Assembly: GCF_002797975.1 (NCBI RefSeq)
Contig: NZ_PGET01000001.1
Location: forward strand, 2,480,001-2,544,000
Reading direction: 5' to 3'
Length of the DNA: 64,000 nt
Source of the DNA: [Clostridium] celerecrescens 18A
GTDB taxonomy: Bacteria; Bacillota; Clostridia; Lachnospirales; Lachnospiraceae
A program made the position numbers and the translations under genes. The notes under the pieces are model-generated. The model saw only the letters and a program-made list of their open reading frames with translations, did not search any database and had not been told where the DNA came from. Shown here piece after piece: positions 16,815-26,008 of this stretch (positions within the stretch are counted from its first letter, which is position 1; each line of letters begins with the position of its first letter).

Positions 16815-17837
16815 TTGAGCACAATCAGAGACGTAGCCAATCTGGCAAAGGTGTCAATAGCTACTGTATCACGGGTATTAAATAACGATACCCAATACAA
16901 AATGACCGACGAAACCCGGGCCCGGGTATGGAAGGCTGTTACAGATTTGAACTATACCGTAAAATCCCCCGCAAACCCTTCCTCTGGTGAGAATAAAGCC
17001 CATCCTGGCAATGCGCTTATTAAAATAGGCTGTGTCCTAAGCGTAACTAAAAACAAATATAACGACCCTTATTTTATGTCCATCCTGTCCGGCGTAGAAG
17101 AACAGCTTCAAAACAACGGATATGAACTTACCTTTATTAAGACCGGTGCCGAGCTGGAGGATAAAAAGGCCTTATACAGTGCCTTTGGCAATCCAGTCTC
17201 TGGTCTGATTCTGATGGAATCACTCAACAGTGAAATCTACCAGTTCATACGGAATCAGGTTCCAAACATTGTCGGAATCGATACCTGGTGGGAGGATATA
17301 GACAATGTAGGTTATGACCATTACAGGGTAGCCAGTGTGGCAGTGCAGCACTTAATTGACAAGGGGCATAAAAAGATAGGTTTTATCGGGGGCAGCGGCA
17401 TGAGCGGCAATATAAAATCCAGCCAGAGGTACAGGGGCTATTATGCCTCCCTGCATGCTGCCGGCCTGCCGGTTAATTCTGACTGGGTTATTGATTGTGC
17501 CTGGGACGAGAATCTTTGTATGGAGAAGGTCAACCAACTCTATCAGAAAGAAGATGCTCCCACCGCTTTCTTTGTAGCCAGTGATTTAATGGCCATGGCC
17601 GCCTTAAGCAGCCTGTATAAAATGGGAATAGCCGTACCGGACAAAGTAGCGGTTATTGGGTTGTCCAATATCGAAATATCCAAATATTCCAATCCTCCTC
17701 TGACCACAATTGAAATTCCTACAAGGGAAATCGGCATGGTTGCCGTCGATCTGCTCCTTGCAAGGATTAACGGGTATCAGCTTCTCCCCAGGAAAGTAAT
17801 TCTTCCTACCAGCCTGATTCTCCGCAACTCTACCTGA
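16815..17837 (+). CDS. LacI-family transcriptional regulator
   Basis: 340 residues from a TTG start with GGGGG nine bases upstream. The N-terminal helix-turn-helix reads STIRDVANLAKVSIATVSRV and is followed by the hinge. From residue 68 there is a sugar-binding periplasmic-type domain with HLIDKGHKKIGFIGG, AFFVASDLMAMAAL and VIGLSNIEISKYSNPPLTTI, the usual landmarks. It is divergent from the DUF4832/LplABC operon, and near-identical palindromes lie beside both promoters. It most likely represses that operon until the sugar it imports is present. Confidence 0.92.
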   Translation: MSTIRDVANLAKVSIATVSRVLNNDTQYKMTDETRARVWKAVTDLNYTVKSPANPSSGENKAHPGNALIKIGCVLSVTKNKYNDPYFMSILSGVEEQLQNNGYELTFIKTGAELEDKKALYSAFGNPVSGLILMESLNSEIYQFIRNQVPNIVGIDTWWEDIDNVGYDHYRVASVAVQHLIDKGHKKIGFIGGSGMSGNIKSSQRYRGYYASLHAAGLPVNSDWVIDCAWDENLCMEKVNQLYQKEDAPTAFFVASDLMAMAALSSLYKMGIAVPDKVAVIGLSNIEISKYSNPPLTTIEIPTREIGMVAVDLLLARINGYQLLPRKVILPTSLILRNST

Positions 17838-17882
17838 ACATCCTATGGGATCACTGTATTATCATGGGATTCTGCCTATTAA

Positions 17883-17921
17883 AAAGCCATAGGAAGATAA
17901 TTTCTATCTTCCTATGGCTTT
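17883..17921. terminator. Bidirectional terminator between LacI and transketolase genes
   Basis: A perfect 17-bp stem (17883-17899 with 17905-17921) and a 5-base loop. The T run is best on the minus strand; the plus strand also has a T-rich tail. It lies 45 bases after the LacI stop codon. Confidence 0.85.
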
Positions 17922-18006
17922 GGATTATTTTACCAGACCCCAGGCACACAGACATTGATGATATCTCTCTATGAGTCGCATCTTAATAACGCGAACAATT
18001 GACTGG

Positions 18007-18045
18007 AAAAAGCGGAAGAAAACCCATCCGGCTTCTCTTCCGCTT
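18007..18045 (-). terminator. Terminator of the transketolase operon
   Basis: A 10-bp stem (18010-18019 with 18036-18045) with a 16-base loop and TTTT on the minus strand, just after the transketolase C-subunit stop codon. Confidence 0.75.
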
Positions 18046-18051
18046 ATATTT

Positions 18052-19014
18052 TTAAACTTTTCTGATAAACTCCAGCACCTGCCGGTATATTCCCATCTCA
18101 TCCAGCTGATATTTCTGCAATAATTCTTTTGCTGGTCCAGACTCACCGAACACATCCTGGATTCCTATTTTCTTCACCGGTACCGGGTACTCTTTGCATA
18201 AAGCATCACAGACAGCACTTCCCAGTCCGCCAACAACTGAATGCTCTTCAATCGTAACAATCTTCCCGGTCTCCTTAGCTGCCCTGCAGACAAGCTCCTC
18301 ATCTAACGGCTTGATGGTATGGATATTGATGACTCTCGCAGAAATCCCATCGGATTCCAGCCTTTTTGCTGCGGCAAGGGTTTCCGACACTTCAAGCCCG
18401 GTGGCAATCAAGGTCACATCCGTTCCCTCACGCAACACGATGCCCTTTCCCAGTTCAAATTTATAATCCGGAGTATCGTTGATTACAGGAACTGCCAGAC
18501 GTCCAAACCGCATATAAACCGGCCCATCATGCTCCACCGCTGCCCTTACAGCCGCTTTTGCCTCTATGTCATCCGCAGGGCAGAGCACAACCATCCCAGG
18601 AATCGTCCTCATCAAGGCAATGTCCTCGTTGCACTGATGAGTTGCCCCATCCTCGCCAACAGAGATACCAGCATGGGTAGCACCAATTTTTACATTCAGG
18701 TGCGGATAACCGATGGAATTCCTGACCTGTTCAAACGCCCTGCCTGCGGCAAACATGGCAAAGGTACTTGCAAACGGTATCTTGCCGGCGGCAGCAAGAC
18801 CGGCGGCAATACCCATCATATTGCATTCCGCAATCCCGCAGTCCACATGGCGCTCCGGAAATGCCTTTTTAAAAACTCCGGTTTTTGTAGCCGCCGCCAG
18901 ATCTGCATCTAACACGATGATTTTGTCATTTATTTGTCCAAGTTCCACCAGAGCGCTGCCATAGCTTTCCCTGGTAGCAATCTTCTTTGCAGTCATTTCC
19001 TTTATCTCCGGCAT
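18052..19014 (-). CDS. Transketolase C-terminal subunit
   Basis: 320 residues containing the pyrimidine-binding and C-terminal domains of transketolase. Landmarks: TRESYGSALVELGQ at the start, VDCGIAECNMMGIAAGLA near 55, THAGISVGEDGATHQ near 112 and TIEEHSVVGGLGSAV near 255. It needs the N-terminal chain, encoded just upstream and overlapping by 13 bases, to make a TPP enzyme that moves two-carbon units between ketose and aldose phosphates. Split transketolases are common in Clostridia. With the aldolase/transaldolase of the same operon it forms a non-oxidative pentose-phosphate branch under ROK control. Confidence 0.93.
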   Translation of the reverse strand: MPEIKEMTAKKIATRESYGSALVELGQINDKIIVLDADLAAATKTGVFKKAFPERHVDCGIAECNMMGIAAGLAAAGKIPFASTFAMFAAGRAFEQVRNSIGYPHLNVKIGATHAGISVGEDGATHQCNEDIALMRTIPGMVVLCPADDIEAKAAVRAAVEHDGPVYMRFGRLAVPVINDTPDYKFELGKGIVLREGTDVTLIATGLEVSETLAAAKRLESDGISARVINIHTIKPLDEELVCRAAKETGKIVTIEEHSVVGGLGSAVCDALCKEYPVPVKKIGIQDVFGESGPAKELLQKYQLDEMGIYRQVLEFIRKV

Positions 19015-19841
19015 AGCGCTTCACCTGCTTTCTCCAAATCTGCCATCGCAATTTCATACTGAGCATCATCGGGCGCCGTCCCATGCCATGCCACAGAGCC
19101 CTCCATAAAAGAAACACCCTTGCCTTTTGTGGTTTTTGCAACAATGGCTGTCGGCATCCCTTTTGTCTGCCTTGCTTCCTCAAACGCGCGTTCTATTTGT
19201 GAAAAATCATGTCCGTCTATATTGATAACATGGAAATTAAACGCCTCAAACTTTTTGTCGATCGGATAGGGAGAGCATACATCATCAATGGGACCATCAA
19301 TCTGAAGCCCATTATTATCAATAATAACCACCAGATTATCCAGCTTTCTATGACCTGCAAACATTGCAGCTTCCCAGACCTGGCCCTCTTCTATTTCCCC
19401 ATCGCCAAGGAGTGTATACACGCGGAATGGTTCTTTACTGAGCTTTGCAGAAAGCGCCATCCCCACTGCTGCTGAAATCCCCTGTCCCAAAGAGCCGCTG
19501 GACATATCCACACCCGGTATATGCTTTCTGTCCGGATGCCCCTGCAGATAGGAGCCGGTATGGCGCAGGGTCTTTAAATCCTCTACCGGAAAAAATCCCC
19601 GGTTCGCCAAGGTTGAATAATATCCCGGCGCCACATGGCCTTTGGACAGCACAAACCGGTCCCGGTCTTCTTTTGCCGGATGTTCCGGATCAATATTCAT
19701 CTCCCTGAAATAGAGCCAGGTGAATAGATCTGCTGCTGACAGCGAGCCGCCGGGATGACCGGATTTTGCGCTATGTACTGCTGTCACAATCCCTTTGCGG
19801 ATTTCATTTGCCGTTTTTTCTAATTCCAGATAATTCCCCAT
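19002..19841 (-). CDS. Transketolase N-terminal subunit (TPP-binding)
   Basis: 279 residues with AKSGHPGGSLSAADLFTWLY near 24, the TPP/Mg motif GDGEIEEGQVWEA near 148 that ends in NNGLQIDG near 176, and GKGVSFMEG near 245. It has no pyrimidine domain; that is supplied by the overlapping downstream gene. It lies 18 bases after the aldolase gene. The split form and the sugar-operon setting suggest an inducible copy rather than the housekeeping enzyme. Confidence 0.93.
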   Translation of the reverse strand: MGNYLELEKTANEIRKGIVTAVHSAKSGHPGGSLSAADLFTWLYFREMNIDPEHPAKEDRDRFVLSKGHVAPGYYSTLANRGFFPVEDLKTLRHTGSYLQGHPDRKHIPGVDMSSGSLGQGISAAVGMALSAKLSKEPFRVYTLLGDGEIEEGQVWEAAMFAGHRKLDNLVVIIDNNGLQIDGPIDDVCSPYPIDKKFEAFNFHVINIDGHDFSQIERAFEEARQTKGMPTAIVAKTTKGKGVSFMEGSVAWHGTAPDDAQYEIAMADLEKAGEALCRR

Positions 19842-19859
19842 CTTCTCTCTCCTCCCAGC

Positions 19860-20513
19860 TTACTCTCCAAAGACAGCACGATAATCCGCCTGGAATTTTT
19901 CAATTCCCTGATCAGTCAGCGGATGTTTTGTCATCTGCTCCAATACACCGTATGGAACCGTGGCGATATCCGCCCCTGCAAGTGCACAGTCAATCACATG
20001 AATCGGATTTCTCACGCTGGCAGCAATGATCTCTGTTTCAATCCCTGAGATACGGAATATATCAGCAATCATCCTGATTAAGTCCATTCCTGGCTGAGAG
20101 ATATCATCGAGACGTCCCAGAAATGGTGATACATAAGTAGCGCCGGCGCGTGCTGCTAAAAGCGCCTGGTTGGCACTGAAAATCAGAGTCACATTGGTTT
20201 TAATTCCCTCTGCAGTCAAGACCTTCACCGCTTTTAAGCCTTCGACAGTCATTGGAATCTTAACAACCATGTTCGGATGTATTGCTGCAATTTCACGCCC
20301 CTCTTCGATCATTCCTTTAGCATCTGTCGTCGTAGCTTTCACTTCTCCGCTGATTGGTCCGTCTACAATCGAAGTGATCTCCCGGATCACTTCCACAAAA
20401 TCTCTGCCTTCTTTTGCAATCAATGACGGGTTCGTCGTTACCCCGCAGATAATCCCCATATCATTTGCCTTTTTGATATCCTCTACCTTCGCTGTGTCAA
20501 CAAAAAATTTCAT
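19860..20513 (-). CDS. fsa: Fructose-6-phosphate aldolase / small transaldolase (TalC/FSA family)
   Basis: 217 residues, the size of the FSA/TalC group. [20 protein letters not shown] at the start, [13 protein letters not shown] near 25, the Schiff-base lysine in VVKIPMT near 85 and FLGRLDD near 130 are all present. Members either cleave fructose 6-phosphate to dihydroxyacetone and glyceraldehyde 3-phosphate or act as transaldolases. The pairing with a split transketolase favours a transaldolase-type role in pentose-phosphate interconversion. It is the first gene of the operon, under a promoter with a probable ROK operator. Confidence 0.9.
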   Translation of the reverse strand: MKFFVDTAKVEDIKKANDMGIICGVTTNPSLIAKEGRDFVEVIREITSIVDGPISGEVKATTTDAKGMIEEGREIAAIHPNMVVKIPMTVEGLKAVKVLTAEGIKTNVTLIFSANQALLAARAGATYVSPFLGRLDDISQPGMDLIRMIADIFRISGIETEIIAASVRNPIHVIDCALAGADIATVPYGVLEQMTKHPLTDQGIEKFQADYRAVFGE

Positions 20514-20566
20514 TTTCTTTCCCCTTTCATTGGTCTTAATATTATTTTCGTTTTATTTATTAATTC

Positions 20567-20617
20567 GTTTAATCAATATATCCTATTAAACAATATCATT
20601 TTTTGCAAAAATGTCAA
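20567..20617 (-). promoter_or_regulatory. Promoter of the fsa-transketolase operon with inverted-repeat operator
   Basis: Minus strand TTGACA (20612-20617), 16 bases, TATTGT (20590-20595). The inverted repeat GTTTAAT-N11-ATTAAAC (20567-20573 and 20585-20591) begins at the -10 box and runs into the start region, a position expected for repression by the adjacent ROK protein. The operator role is inferred. Confidence 0.6.
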
Positions 20618-20662
20618 TAGGTTATTTGCTTTTTTATCTCTTATCTTTCTGAATCTGCAAAC

Positions 20663-20718
20663 AAAAAACAGCATCAAAGTCATCTTTCGTGTAAACGTTT
20701 CATGACCTCAATGCTGTT
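20663..20718 (-). terminator. Terminator after the ROK gene
   Basis: An 8-bp outer stem (20667-20674 with 20711-20718), an inner GTCAT/ATGAC stem and a T run on the minus strand (20663-20668). It ends 25 bases after the ROK stop codon and isolates the fsa promoter downstream. Confidence 0.7.
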
Positions 20719-20742
20719 TCAGCATAATTTCAATATTCAGTT

Positions 20743-21936
20743 CTATATAAACTGTCCCGGGCTGTCAAAGACCCTGTCAATCGCTACGATCGCCGCACCG
20801 GTCAGAATGGGGTCTCCCTGGTACGCACTGATGGAAAGCGTAAGCTCGTCCCAGACATCAGGCAAAATTCCCTTTTGCACTGTCTCCCGCACAGTCTGCT
20901 CCATTAATTCCGGATTAGGGCGTGCCATATCATCACCGATAATAATCCGGTCCGGGTTAATCACATTGATAATGTTTATGATTCCGACGCCAAGGCTCTC
21001 GCAGGCCCTGCGGTAATGCTCTGTATCGGTTGTATCCCCGTTTCTGATTCGCTGCTCCAAATCCTCAAAATTACAGCCTTCCATGCCGGCACGCTCCCCA
21101 TACACTGATTTTACAAGTTCCAGGGAGGATGCGTAGCGTTCCAGACAGCCTCTGTTTCCGCAGGCACATGGTTTCCCGTTTCTGTCTATCGTCATATGCC
21201 CAATCTCACCTGCCGTCCCAAGCGCCCCTTCATAGATTCTGCCATTCATCACAATTCCTGCGCCAATTCCCTGACCGGCGGCAATGTAAACCAGAATGTC
21301 ATCATGATAGGCCTCCTTCAAATCCCACATATGGGCATAGGCTCCGGCATTGGCGTTATGTTCCAGGAACACTGGGATGTCCATCTCCCTGTCAAAAAAC
21401 GCCTTCAACTCAATATCTTTCCATATATCCGCACCCGTTATTAACGCAATACGGCTTTTTTTCGCAATAAATGGTCCTGGCACTGCAAGCCCCGCAGCCA
21501 GCACAGAGTCCTTTCCATACTGCTGAATCAACAGGCGCATCCGCCCCACAATCTGATTTAAGATTTCTTCCGCACCGGGCTGCTTTTCCGGCTCAAAATC
21601 CACGCGTTCTTTTACAATCTGCTTACCGGTCAAATCAAATAGTCCCACGCTGTAATGCTTTCTTGCAAGACGCACGCCGATGACACGGTAGCCGTCAGGA
21701 TTGATGGAGACTCCAATCGACCGTCGTCCTTTGCTGCCATTTAAGAAACCAACCTCCTTTACGATTCCCCAGTTTAAGAAATCTTTCATGATGTTGGTCA
21801 CAGTCGCCTGTTTAAGCCCCGTAAGTGCTGCAAGATGTGCTCTGGAGCATACGCCTTCTCTTCTTAAACTTTTCAAAAGGAGAGATCGATTCATCTCCTG
21901 TGTCACGTCCTGGTTAATTCCCCGGTTCTGATTCAT
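20743..21936 (-). CDS. ROK-family transcriptional regulator (NagC/XylR type)
   Basis: 397 residues. A winged helix-turn-helix occupies about residues 15-75 (LLKSLRREGVCSRAHLAALT, then ATVTNIMKDFLNWGIV). The ROK sugar-kinase-like fold follows, with the signature GAGIVMNGRIYEGALGTAGE and the zinc site CACGNRGCLE near 258. ROK regulators sense sugars or sugar phosphates and usually repress nearby sugar genes. It is upstream of and co-directional with the fsa/transketolase operon but has its own promoter and terminator. Confidence 0.92.
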   Translation of the reverse strand: MNQNRGINQDVTQEMNRSLLLKSLRREGVCSRAHLAALTGLKQATVTNIMKDFLNWGIVKEVGFLNGSKGRRSIGVSINPDGYRVIGVRLARKHYSVGLFDLTGKQIVKERVDFEPEKQPGAEEILNQIVGRMRLLIQQYGKDSVLAAGLAVPGPFIAKKSRIALITGADIWKDIELKAFFDREMDIPVFLEHNANAGAYAHMWDLKEAYHDDILVYIAAGQGIGAGIVMNGRIYEGALGTAGEIGHMTIDRNGKPCACGNRGCLERYASSLELVKSVYGERAGMEGCNFEDLEQRIRNGDTTDTEHYRRACESLGVGIINIINVINPDRIIIGDDMARPNPELMEQTVRETVQKGILPDVWDELTLSISAYQGDPILTGAAIVAIDRVFDSPGQFI

Positions 21937-21994
21937 TCCGTCTTCCTCGCCGCTCTATAATATGCATCAGATATAGTTTCTGTCAGCTTTTCCT

Positions 21995-22024
21995 ATTATA
22001 TCATGTTTTTTTAATAAACGTCAA
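21995..22024 (-). promoter_or_regulatory. Promoter of the ROK gene
   Basis: Minus strand TTGACG (22019-22024), an 18-base spacer, TATAAT (21995-22000), 59 bases before the start codon. Confidence 0.6.
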
Positions 22025-22053
22025 ATAATCGTTTCTCTTTCTATTTCCCCAAC

Positions 22054-22095
22054 AAAAAACTGCTGCAGGCATAAACAAATCAACCCGCAGCAGTT
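22054..22095 (-). terminator. Terminator of the ascorbate-type PTS operon
   Basis: A 9-bp stem (22058-22066 with 22087-22095) followed on the minus strand by six T residues, 23 bases after the SIS-protein stop codon. Confidence 0.85.
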
Positions 22096-22117
22096 CACTC
22101 TATCTTAATTACTCCCG

Positions 22118-22858
22118 TTATAAATAGTGAATACAGTCTTTGTATTCTTCAAAAATCTTCTTGTTGATCTCATCTCCTCCATCCGCATTTGCACTGTGAA
22201 GGACAGGCGGCTTAATTCCCCTTTCAGCCAGAATTTCAGCAGCCCTGACGGAAATACCATTGACAATGGAGGCTCCGATCACCGTGGATGTGGCTCCTGC
22301 CTTTTCGTGGATTCCTTTGATCTTAACACAGCCGTCTCCAAACTCTCCCCCATTGTCTATGCAGATGTCACACAGCTCAAAAAGTCTTTTTCCGCTGCTG
22401 TGGCGGGAGGTGTTTTTCTCAGAATATGCCAGATTCGTAATTCCGATAACAGTCATATTCATGGCTTTGGCTTCCAGAGCCATTTCCACAATTCCCGCAT
22501 TCCTTCCGGAAACAGAATGAATGAGAATCACATCCCTATCTTTTGCACTGGACTCTTCAAGAAGAGCCTTTGACTGGCCTTCCAGCCTTTCAAATCTGCT
22601 TGTCAGAGTAACGGGGCGGACATTGAGCATAAGAGAGGGATTAAACAGAGGATTGATGACTGCCAGGCCGCCGGCACGGTAAAACATTTCCTCTGATAAA
22701 ATAGCTCCATGGGAACAGCCGAAGACATAGATGGAACGCTTTTGCCCGATAGCATCTGCTAGGCACTTTGCAGCAGCTTCCATAGCCTCTCCCTGGCTTT
22801 CCTGTACGGAATCCAGAATCCGTTCAATATTTTTAAAATAAGTCTTAATACCATTCAT
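22118..22858 (-). CDS. SIS-domain sugar isomerase-like protein
   Basis: 246 residues, a stand-alone SIS domain without a DNA-binding part. IYVFGCSHGAILSEEMFYRA near 38, DVILIHSVSGRNAGIVEMAL near 108 and VIGITN near 138 form the phosphosugar-binding fold; GGDEINKK is near the C-terminus. Proteins of this sort are annotated as UPF0309-like sugar isomerase domain proteins, and substrates are mostly unknown. It is the last gene of the PTS operon, so a phosphosugar isomerase acting after PTS uptake and lactone opening is plausible. Confidence 0.82.
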   Translation of the reverse strand: MNGIKTYFKNIERILDSVQESQGEAMEAAAKCLADAIGQKRSIYVFGCSHGAILSEEMFYRAGGLAVINPLFNPSLMLNVRPVTLTSRFERLEGQSKALLEESSAKDRDVILIHSVSGRNAGIVEMALEAKAMNMTVIGITNLAYSEKNTSRHSSGKRLFELCDICIDNGGEFGDGCVKIKGIHEKAGATSTVIGASIVNGISVRAAEILAERGIKPPVLHSANADGGDEINKKIFEEYKDCIHYL

Positions 22859-22861
22859 GAA

Positions 22862-23593
22862 TCACCTCTCCTTTGCTTTTTCAATAAAAGAAACCATTCG
22901 GTCCAATACATATTCGATGACTTTACGGCCTTTCTCCTCTGTTGCATCTTTTGCATTCCCCATAACCGCGGTCTGAGTAAATTCACTCCACCGGATGGGC
23001 GTTACGTCTATAAGCTCAGGTACCAGCGGGGCTTCATTGACAGCTTTTGACATGTCCACATGTTCCTTGCACAAATACAGCATATAGGAAGTTTCAATTT
23101 CGTCCGCATGGAAAAATCCACCGTGAAAATTGCCTGCTCCCATTACTTCCCCCAGAATTTCTCCTGCACCGGGATAGGTAAAATACAGGATCTTAAAGTC
23201 TGGTCTTTCTTTCAGAGCCTTCCTGGCTGCCTCTTTTATGGCACCGTTATTCCCCAGATGGGTATTGATCATAACAGCCATATGGAATCCATTTCGCTCT
23301 GTTTCCAACAGGATTTCAAAGAGCAGTTGTGTTAAAAGCTCATTGCTGATACCGATTGATCCTTTCATTTCTCCCAGACTCCAAACCTGGGTGTAATGAA
23401 TCGTGGGAAGAATCAGGGAAGGAACCCTCTCAGAAAGCTTATCACACAGGTTTTCAGCGAGAAAGGAATCTGTTCCTATGGGCAGATGGGGGCCATGGAC
23501 TTCCACAGCGCCTATGGGAAGCAGCGCGATATTATGGGTTGGAATTAAGTCTCTGATAGATATTCCATCCAGTTCATTCATTTTACTGCTCAT
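22862..23593 (-). CDS. Creatininase-family amidohydrolase
   Basis: 243 residues from the ATG at 23593, which has AGGAGGA upstream; a longer in-frame start overlaps the previous gene and has no ribosome site. The metal-binding motif GAVEVHGPHLPIGTDSF near residue 27 (Glu, His, Asp) and the later NTHLGNNG and HGGFFHADEIETSY are typical. The family hydrolyses cyclic amides and related bonds (creatinine, formamides in MftE and ArfB). Its place between a phosphotriesterase-like lactonase and a SIS isomerase suggests a cyclic sugar derivative as substrate. That is inference. Confidence 0.85.
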   Translation of the reverse strand: MSSKMNELDGISIRDLIPTHNIALLPIGAVEVHGPHLPIGTDSFLAENLCDKLSERVPSLILPTIHYTQVWSLGEMKGSIGISNELLTQLLFEILLETERNGFHMAVMINTHLGNNGAIKEAARKALKERPDFKILYFTYPGAGEILGEVMGAGNFHGGFFHADEIETSYMLYLCKEHVDMSKAVNEAPLVPELIDVTPIRWSEFTQTAVMGNAKDATEEKGRKVIEYVLDRMVSFIEKAKER

Positions 23594-23604
23594 TCTCTCT
23601 CCTC

Positions 23605-24594
23605 CTATCGAAAGGAAAAGCATCGTTTGGGGTTGTCTATTAAGAATTTATCTGCCAGAATCCTTCCGTCTAAGCCTGCTGCATCTGCTTCTTCCATGAA
23701 TCTGGGAATCCACTTGTCTAATATAAATTTTAAACCGATTCCGTAGCTGTAATTCCTGTAATAGGATTTTCTGGCAAGATCATGGCTGATCAAAAGTTGA
23801 TCTTCATATCCCCTTTTACACAGCTCCAAAATCACATGAATCCTTGCAGACTCCGGTGCATATTTTATTTTCCCAAGTCCGTCAAAGCTTAAAAATCCTC
23901 CGTGGGACAAAATTTTCTCATAATAATATAAATCCAGGTTTCGGTCCATATGACCAAAGGAAACGCGGCTGATGTCCACCTTTTCCCTCTCTAGAATCTC
24001 AATCTGCTCCAGCGCCATGGTTCCTGCCTCTGTATGAAGATGGACAGGGGCCTTTGTCTCATGATGGGCTGCCGCGATCGCAACAATGGTCTTGACCTCT
24101 AAGGGATTAATGCTGTTATAGCCTGTACCGGTTTTTACCTGCCCTGCTTTGTAAGAGGTCCCTTCCAGCCCTACTTCGACTTCACGGATCACGTGATCCG
24201 TCAGCTGATCAACGGTTGCCTGTTCCATCCACTCCTGATAAGTATGATAATTTCCTACAATAGGAATTAAATGCTCCGGCAGCTTTGCATCCCATAAAAA
24301 GGACTTGTTAAACCCTGCTGTTGCAATGATTTGAATATCCAGCTCTCTCGCCAGTTCTGCAACTCCGGAAACATTTCTTCCATAATCAATGGCAGTGGCA
24401 TCCACAATGGTACGGCCGCCTAAATGCTTAAAATCCTGCATATCTCCTTTTGTTTTTTCAGAATCATCAAGAAGCAGGTCATCTGCATTTCTTTCCTTCC
24501 AATAAGGCGGTACACACAACAAATGTTCATGGGAATAAGTTATTCCCATTTCCTCCGGTGAAATATCACCGAAAATCGTTCTCACAAAACTCAT
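23605..24594 (-). CDS. Phosphotriesterase-family hydrolase (Php type, probable sugar lactonase)
   Basis: 329 residues from the ATG at 24594, which has AGGAGG nine bases upstream; a start at 24636 lacks one. Metal ligands are visible as YSHEHL near residue 20, the carbamylated-lysine segment QVKTGTGYNS near 150, HLHTEAG near 185, FGHMDRN and the late ISHDLARK Asp. Characterised members encoded beside PTS genes in Listeria and Mycoplasma hydrolyse pentonolactone 5-phosphates, so opening a PTS-derived sugar lactone phosphate is a good guess for this one too. It follows the IIC gene in the operon. Confidence 0.87.
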   Translation of the reverse strand: MSFVRTIFGDISPEEMGITYSHEHLLCVPPYWKERNADDLLLDDSEKTKGDMQDFKHLGGRTIVDATAIDYGRNVSGVAELARELDIQIIATAGFNKSFLWDAKLPEHLIPIVGNYHTYQEWMEQATVDQLTDHVIREVEVGLEGTSYKAGQVKTGTGYNSINPLEVKTIVAIAAAHHETKAPVHLHTEAGTMALEQIEILEREKVDISRVSFGHMDRNLDLYYYEKILSHGGFLSFDGLGKIKYAPESARIHVILELCKRGYEDQLLISHDLARKSYYRNYSYGIGLKFILDKWIPRFMEEADAAGLDGRILADKFLIDNPKRCFSFR

Positions 24595-24689
24595 GATAAT
24601 TCCTCCTTTCTGTCCGTAAATGCTACGGGAAAGCATAGCCGTAAGTTTTATTGAAAAACTCCGGCTATGCAGGTAAAAATCATATTTTT

Positions 24690-25985
24690 TTAGAATAAGA
24701 AGCCGGCAATCAACCGGATAATCGGCCCAATGATAAACATATCGGAATCAGCAGCCCACATAACTACATCAGGAACAGTCGATGGAGCCAGGAATGTTAC
24801 CATGACATACTGGCCGATTGCAATGACAGTTGCCGTAATCACACCTGCAAACAGCGCCCCTCTGATTCCGCCTGTTTTATTGCCAAAAACTCCTGCTGTT
24901 CCAGCATGGAAGAAAATAGCGATCATAGTGGGAACAAACACATAGCCTACGGTATTTCCTAAAACTACAAGCCAGATTAAGCTTGCCACAAATGCTCCCA
25001 GGAATCCGATAATAACCGCATTGGGCGCATAAGGATAAACAATAGGTGCATCAAGGGCAGGTACTGCACCTGGAACGATTTTTGTAGCGATACCCTTAAA
25101 GGCAGGTACCATTTCACCGATAAACATGCGGACTCCGAAAAGTACCACCGCAATACCGCCTGCAAATTGTAAACTGGTTAATATGGAGTATATGATGAAG
25201 CTTGTATCTCCTGAGGACGCAAGAATTTCTCTGGCACCCTCTGTATTTTTAATCATAAGAAGGATGGTACCAATGATGAACAAAACTGCCATCGTAATTC
25301 CGGTAACAATATTGGAATCCCTTAAAAATCCCCATTTATCAGAGATAACCAGGTCTTCTGTGCTCTTTTCCTTATTCCCTACATACTTTCCTGCCACTGC
25401 ACCTAAAAATGCAACAGATGCTGACGTATGTCCCAGTGCCACACTGTCATTTCCCGTGATTTTTCTTAAGAAAGGCTGTGTCAAAGCAGGCTGTAATGTC
25501 CAGTAAACGCCCAATACAACTGATAAAAATGCAGTTACTGCAAATGTATTTGCATTGATATTCTGATCAAAAATGATTCCTGAGAAAATAAGAGAAGTCC
25601 AGAACATCATATGACCGGTTAAATAGATATACTTAAATTTTGTAACCCGTGCCAGAAGCACATTGATCAGAAATCCAAATGTCATAGAAAGGGTAACAAC
25701 GGTGCCGAATCTTTGAACAAAGTCATTCTGTCCCATATATTTGCCAAGACTCTGTGCTTCCAGTCCAAACACCTCAGCCCACATGGGCTGGAAAACGTTC
25801 AAAGAGGAAACCACAATTCCTGAACCAATTCCGATAATCTGGAAACCGATAATCGCTTTAATCGTTCCCTGAACCGTCTGGCTGAATGACTTCTTTTGGA
25901 GAATTAACCCCAACATAACGATAATTCCTAATAAAAAGCCGGCATTCCCAAAAATATTAGTTGCAATCCAATTCACTACTGCCAT
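24690..25985 (-). CDS. PTS ascorbate-type EIIC (UlaA/SgaT family)
   Basis: 431 residues, about ten membrane helices. N-terminal GFLLGIIVMLGLILQKKSFS, KAIIGFQIIGIGSGIV near 43, TGHMMFWTSLIF near 123, GVRMFIGEMVPAFKGI near 278 and IFFHAGTAGVFGN near 353 match the UlaA family. It forms the sugar-conducting channel, and phosphate comes from the EIIB encoded 23 bases upstream. Family members take up L-ascorbate or related sugar acids and lactones. The neighbouring lactonase fits a lactone substrate, but ascorbate itself is not proven: no UlaG, UlaD or UlaF gene is seen. Confidence 0.9.
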   Translation of the reverse strand: MAVVNWIATNIFGNAGFLLGIIVMLGLILQKKSFSQTVQGTIKAIIGFQIIGIGSGIVVSSLNVFQPMWAEVFGLEAQSLGKYMGQNDFVQRFGTVVTLSMTFGFLINVLLARVTKFKYIYLTGHMMFWTSLIFSGIIFDQNINANTFAVTAFLSVVLGVYWTLQPALTQPFLRKITGNDSVALGHTSASVAFLGAVAGKYVGNKEKSTEDLVISDKWGFLRDSNIVTGITMAVLFIIGTILLMIKNTEGAREILASSGDTSFIIYSILTSLQFAGGIAVVLFGVRMFIGEMVPAFKGIATKIVPGAVPALDAPIVYPYAPNAVIIGFLGAFVASLIWLVVLGNTVGYVFVPTMIAIFFHAGTAGVFGNKTGGIRGALFAGVITATVIAIGQYVMVTFLAPSTVPDVVMWAADSDMFIIGPIIRLIAGFLF

Positions 25986-26008
25986 ACCTAAACCTCCTCC
26001 GTTTGTAA

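Noticed and set aside
20683..20702. AAACGTTT palindrome as a separate operator
   Set aside because: It lies in the loop of the terminator after the ROK gene and is explained by that structure.
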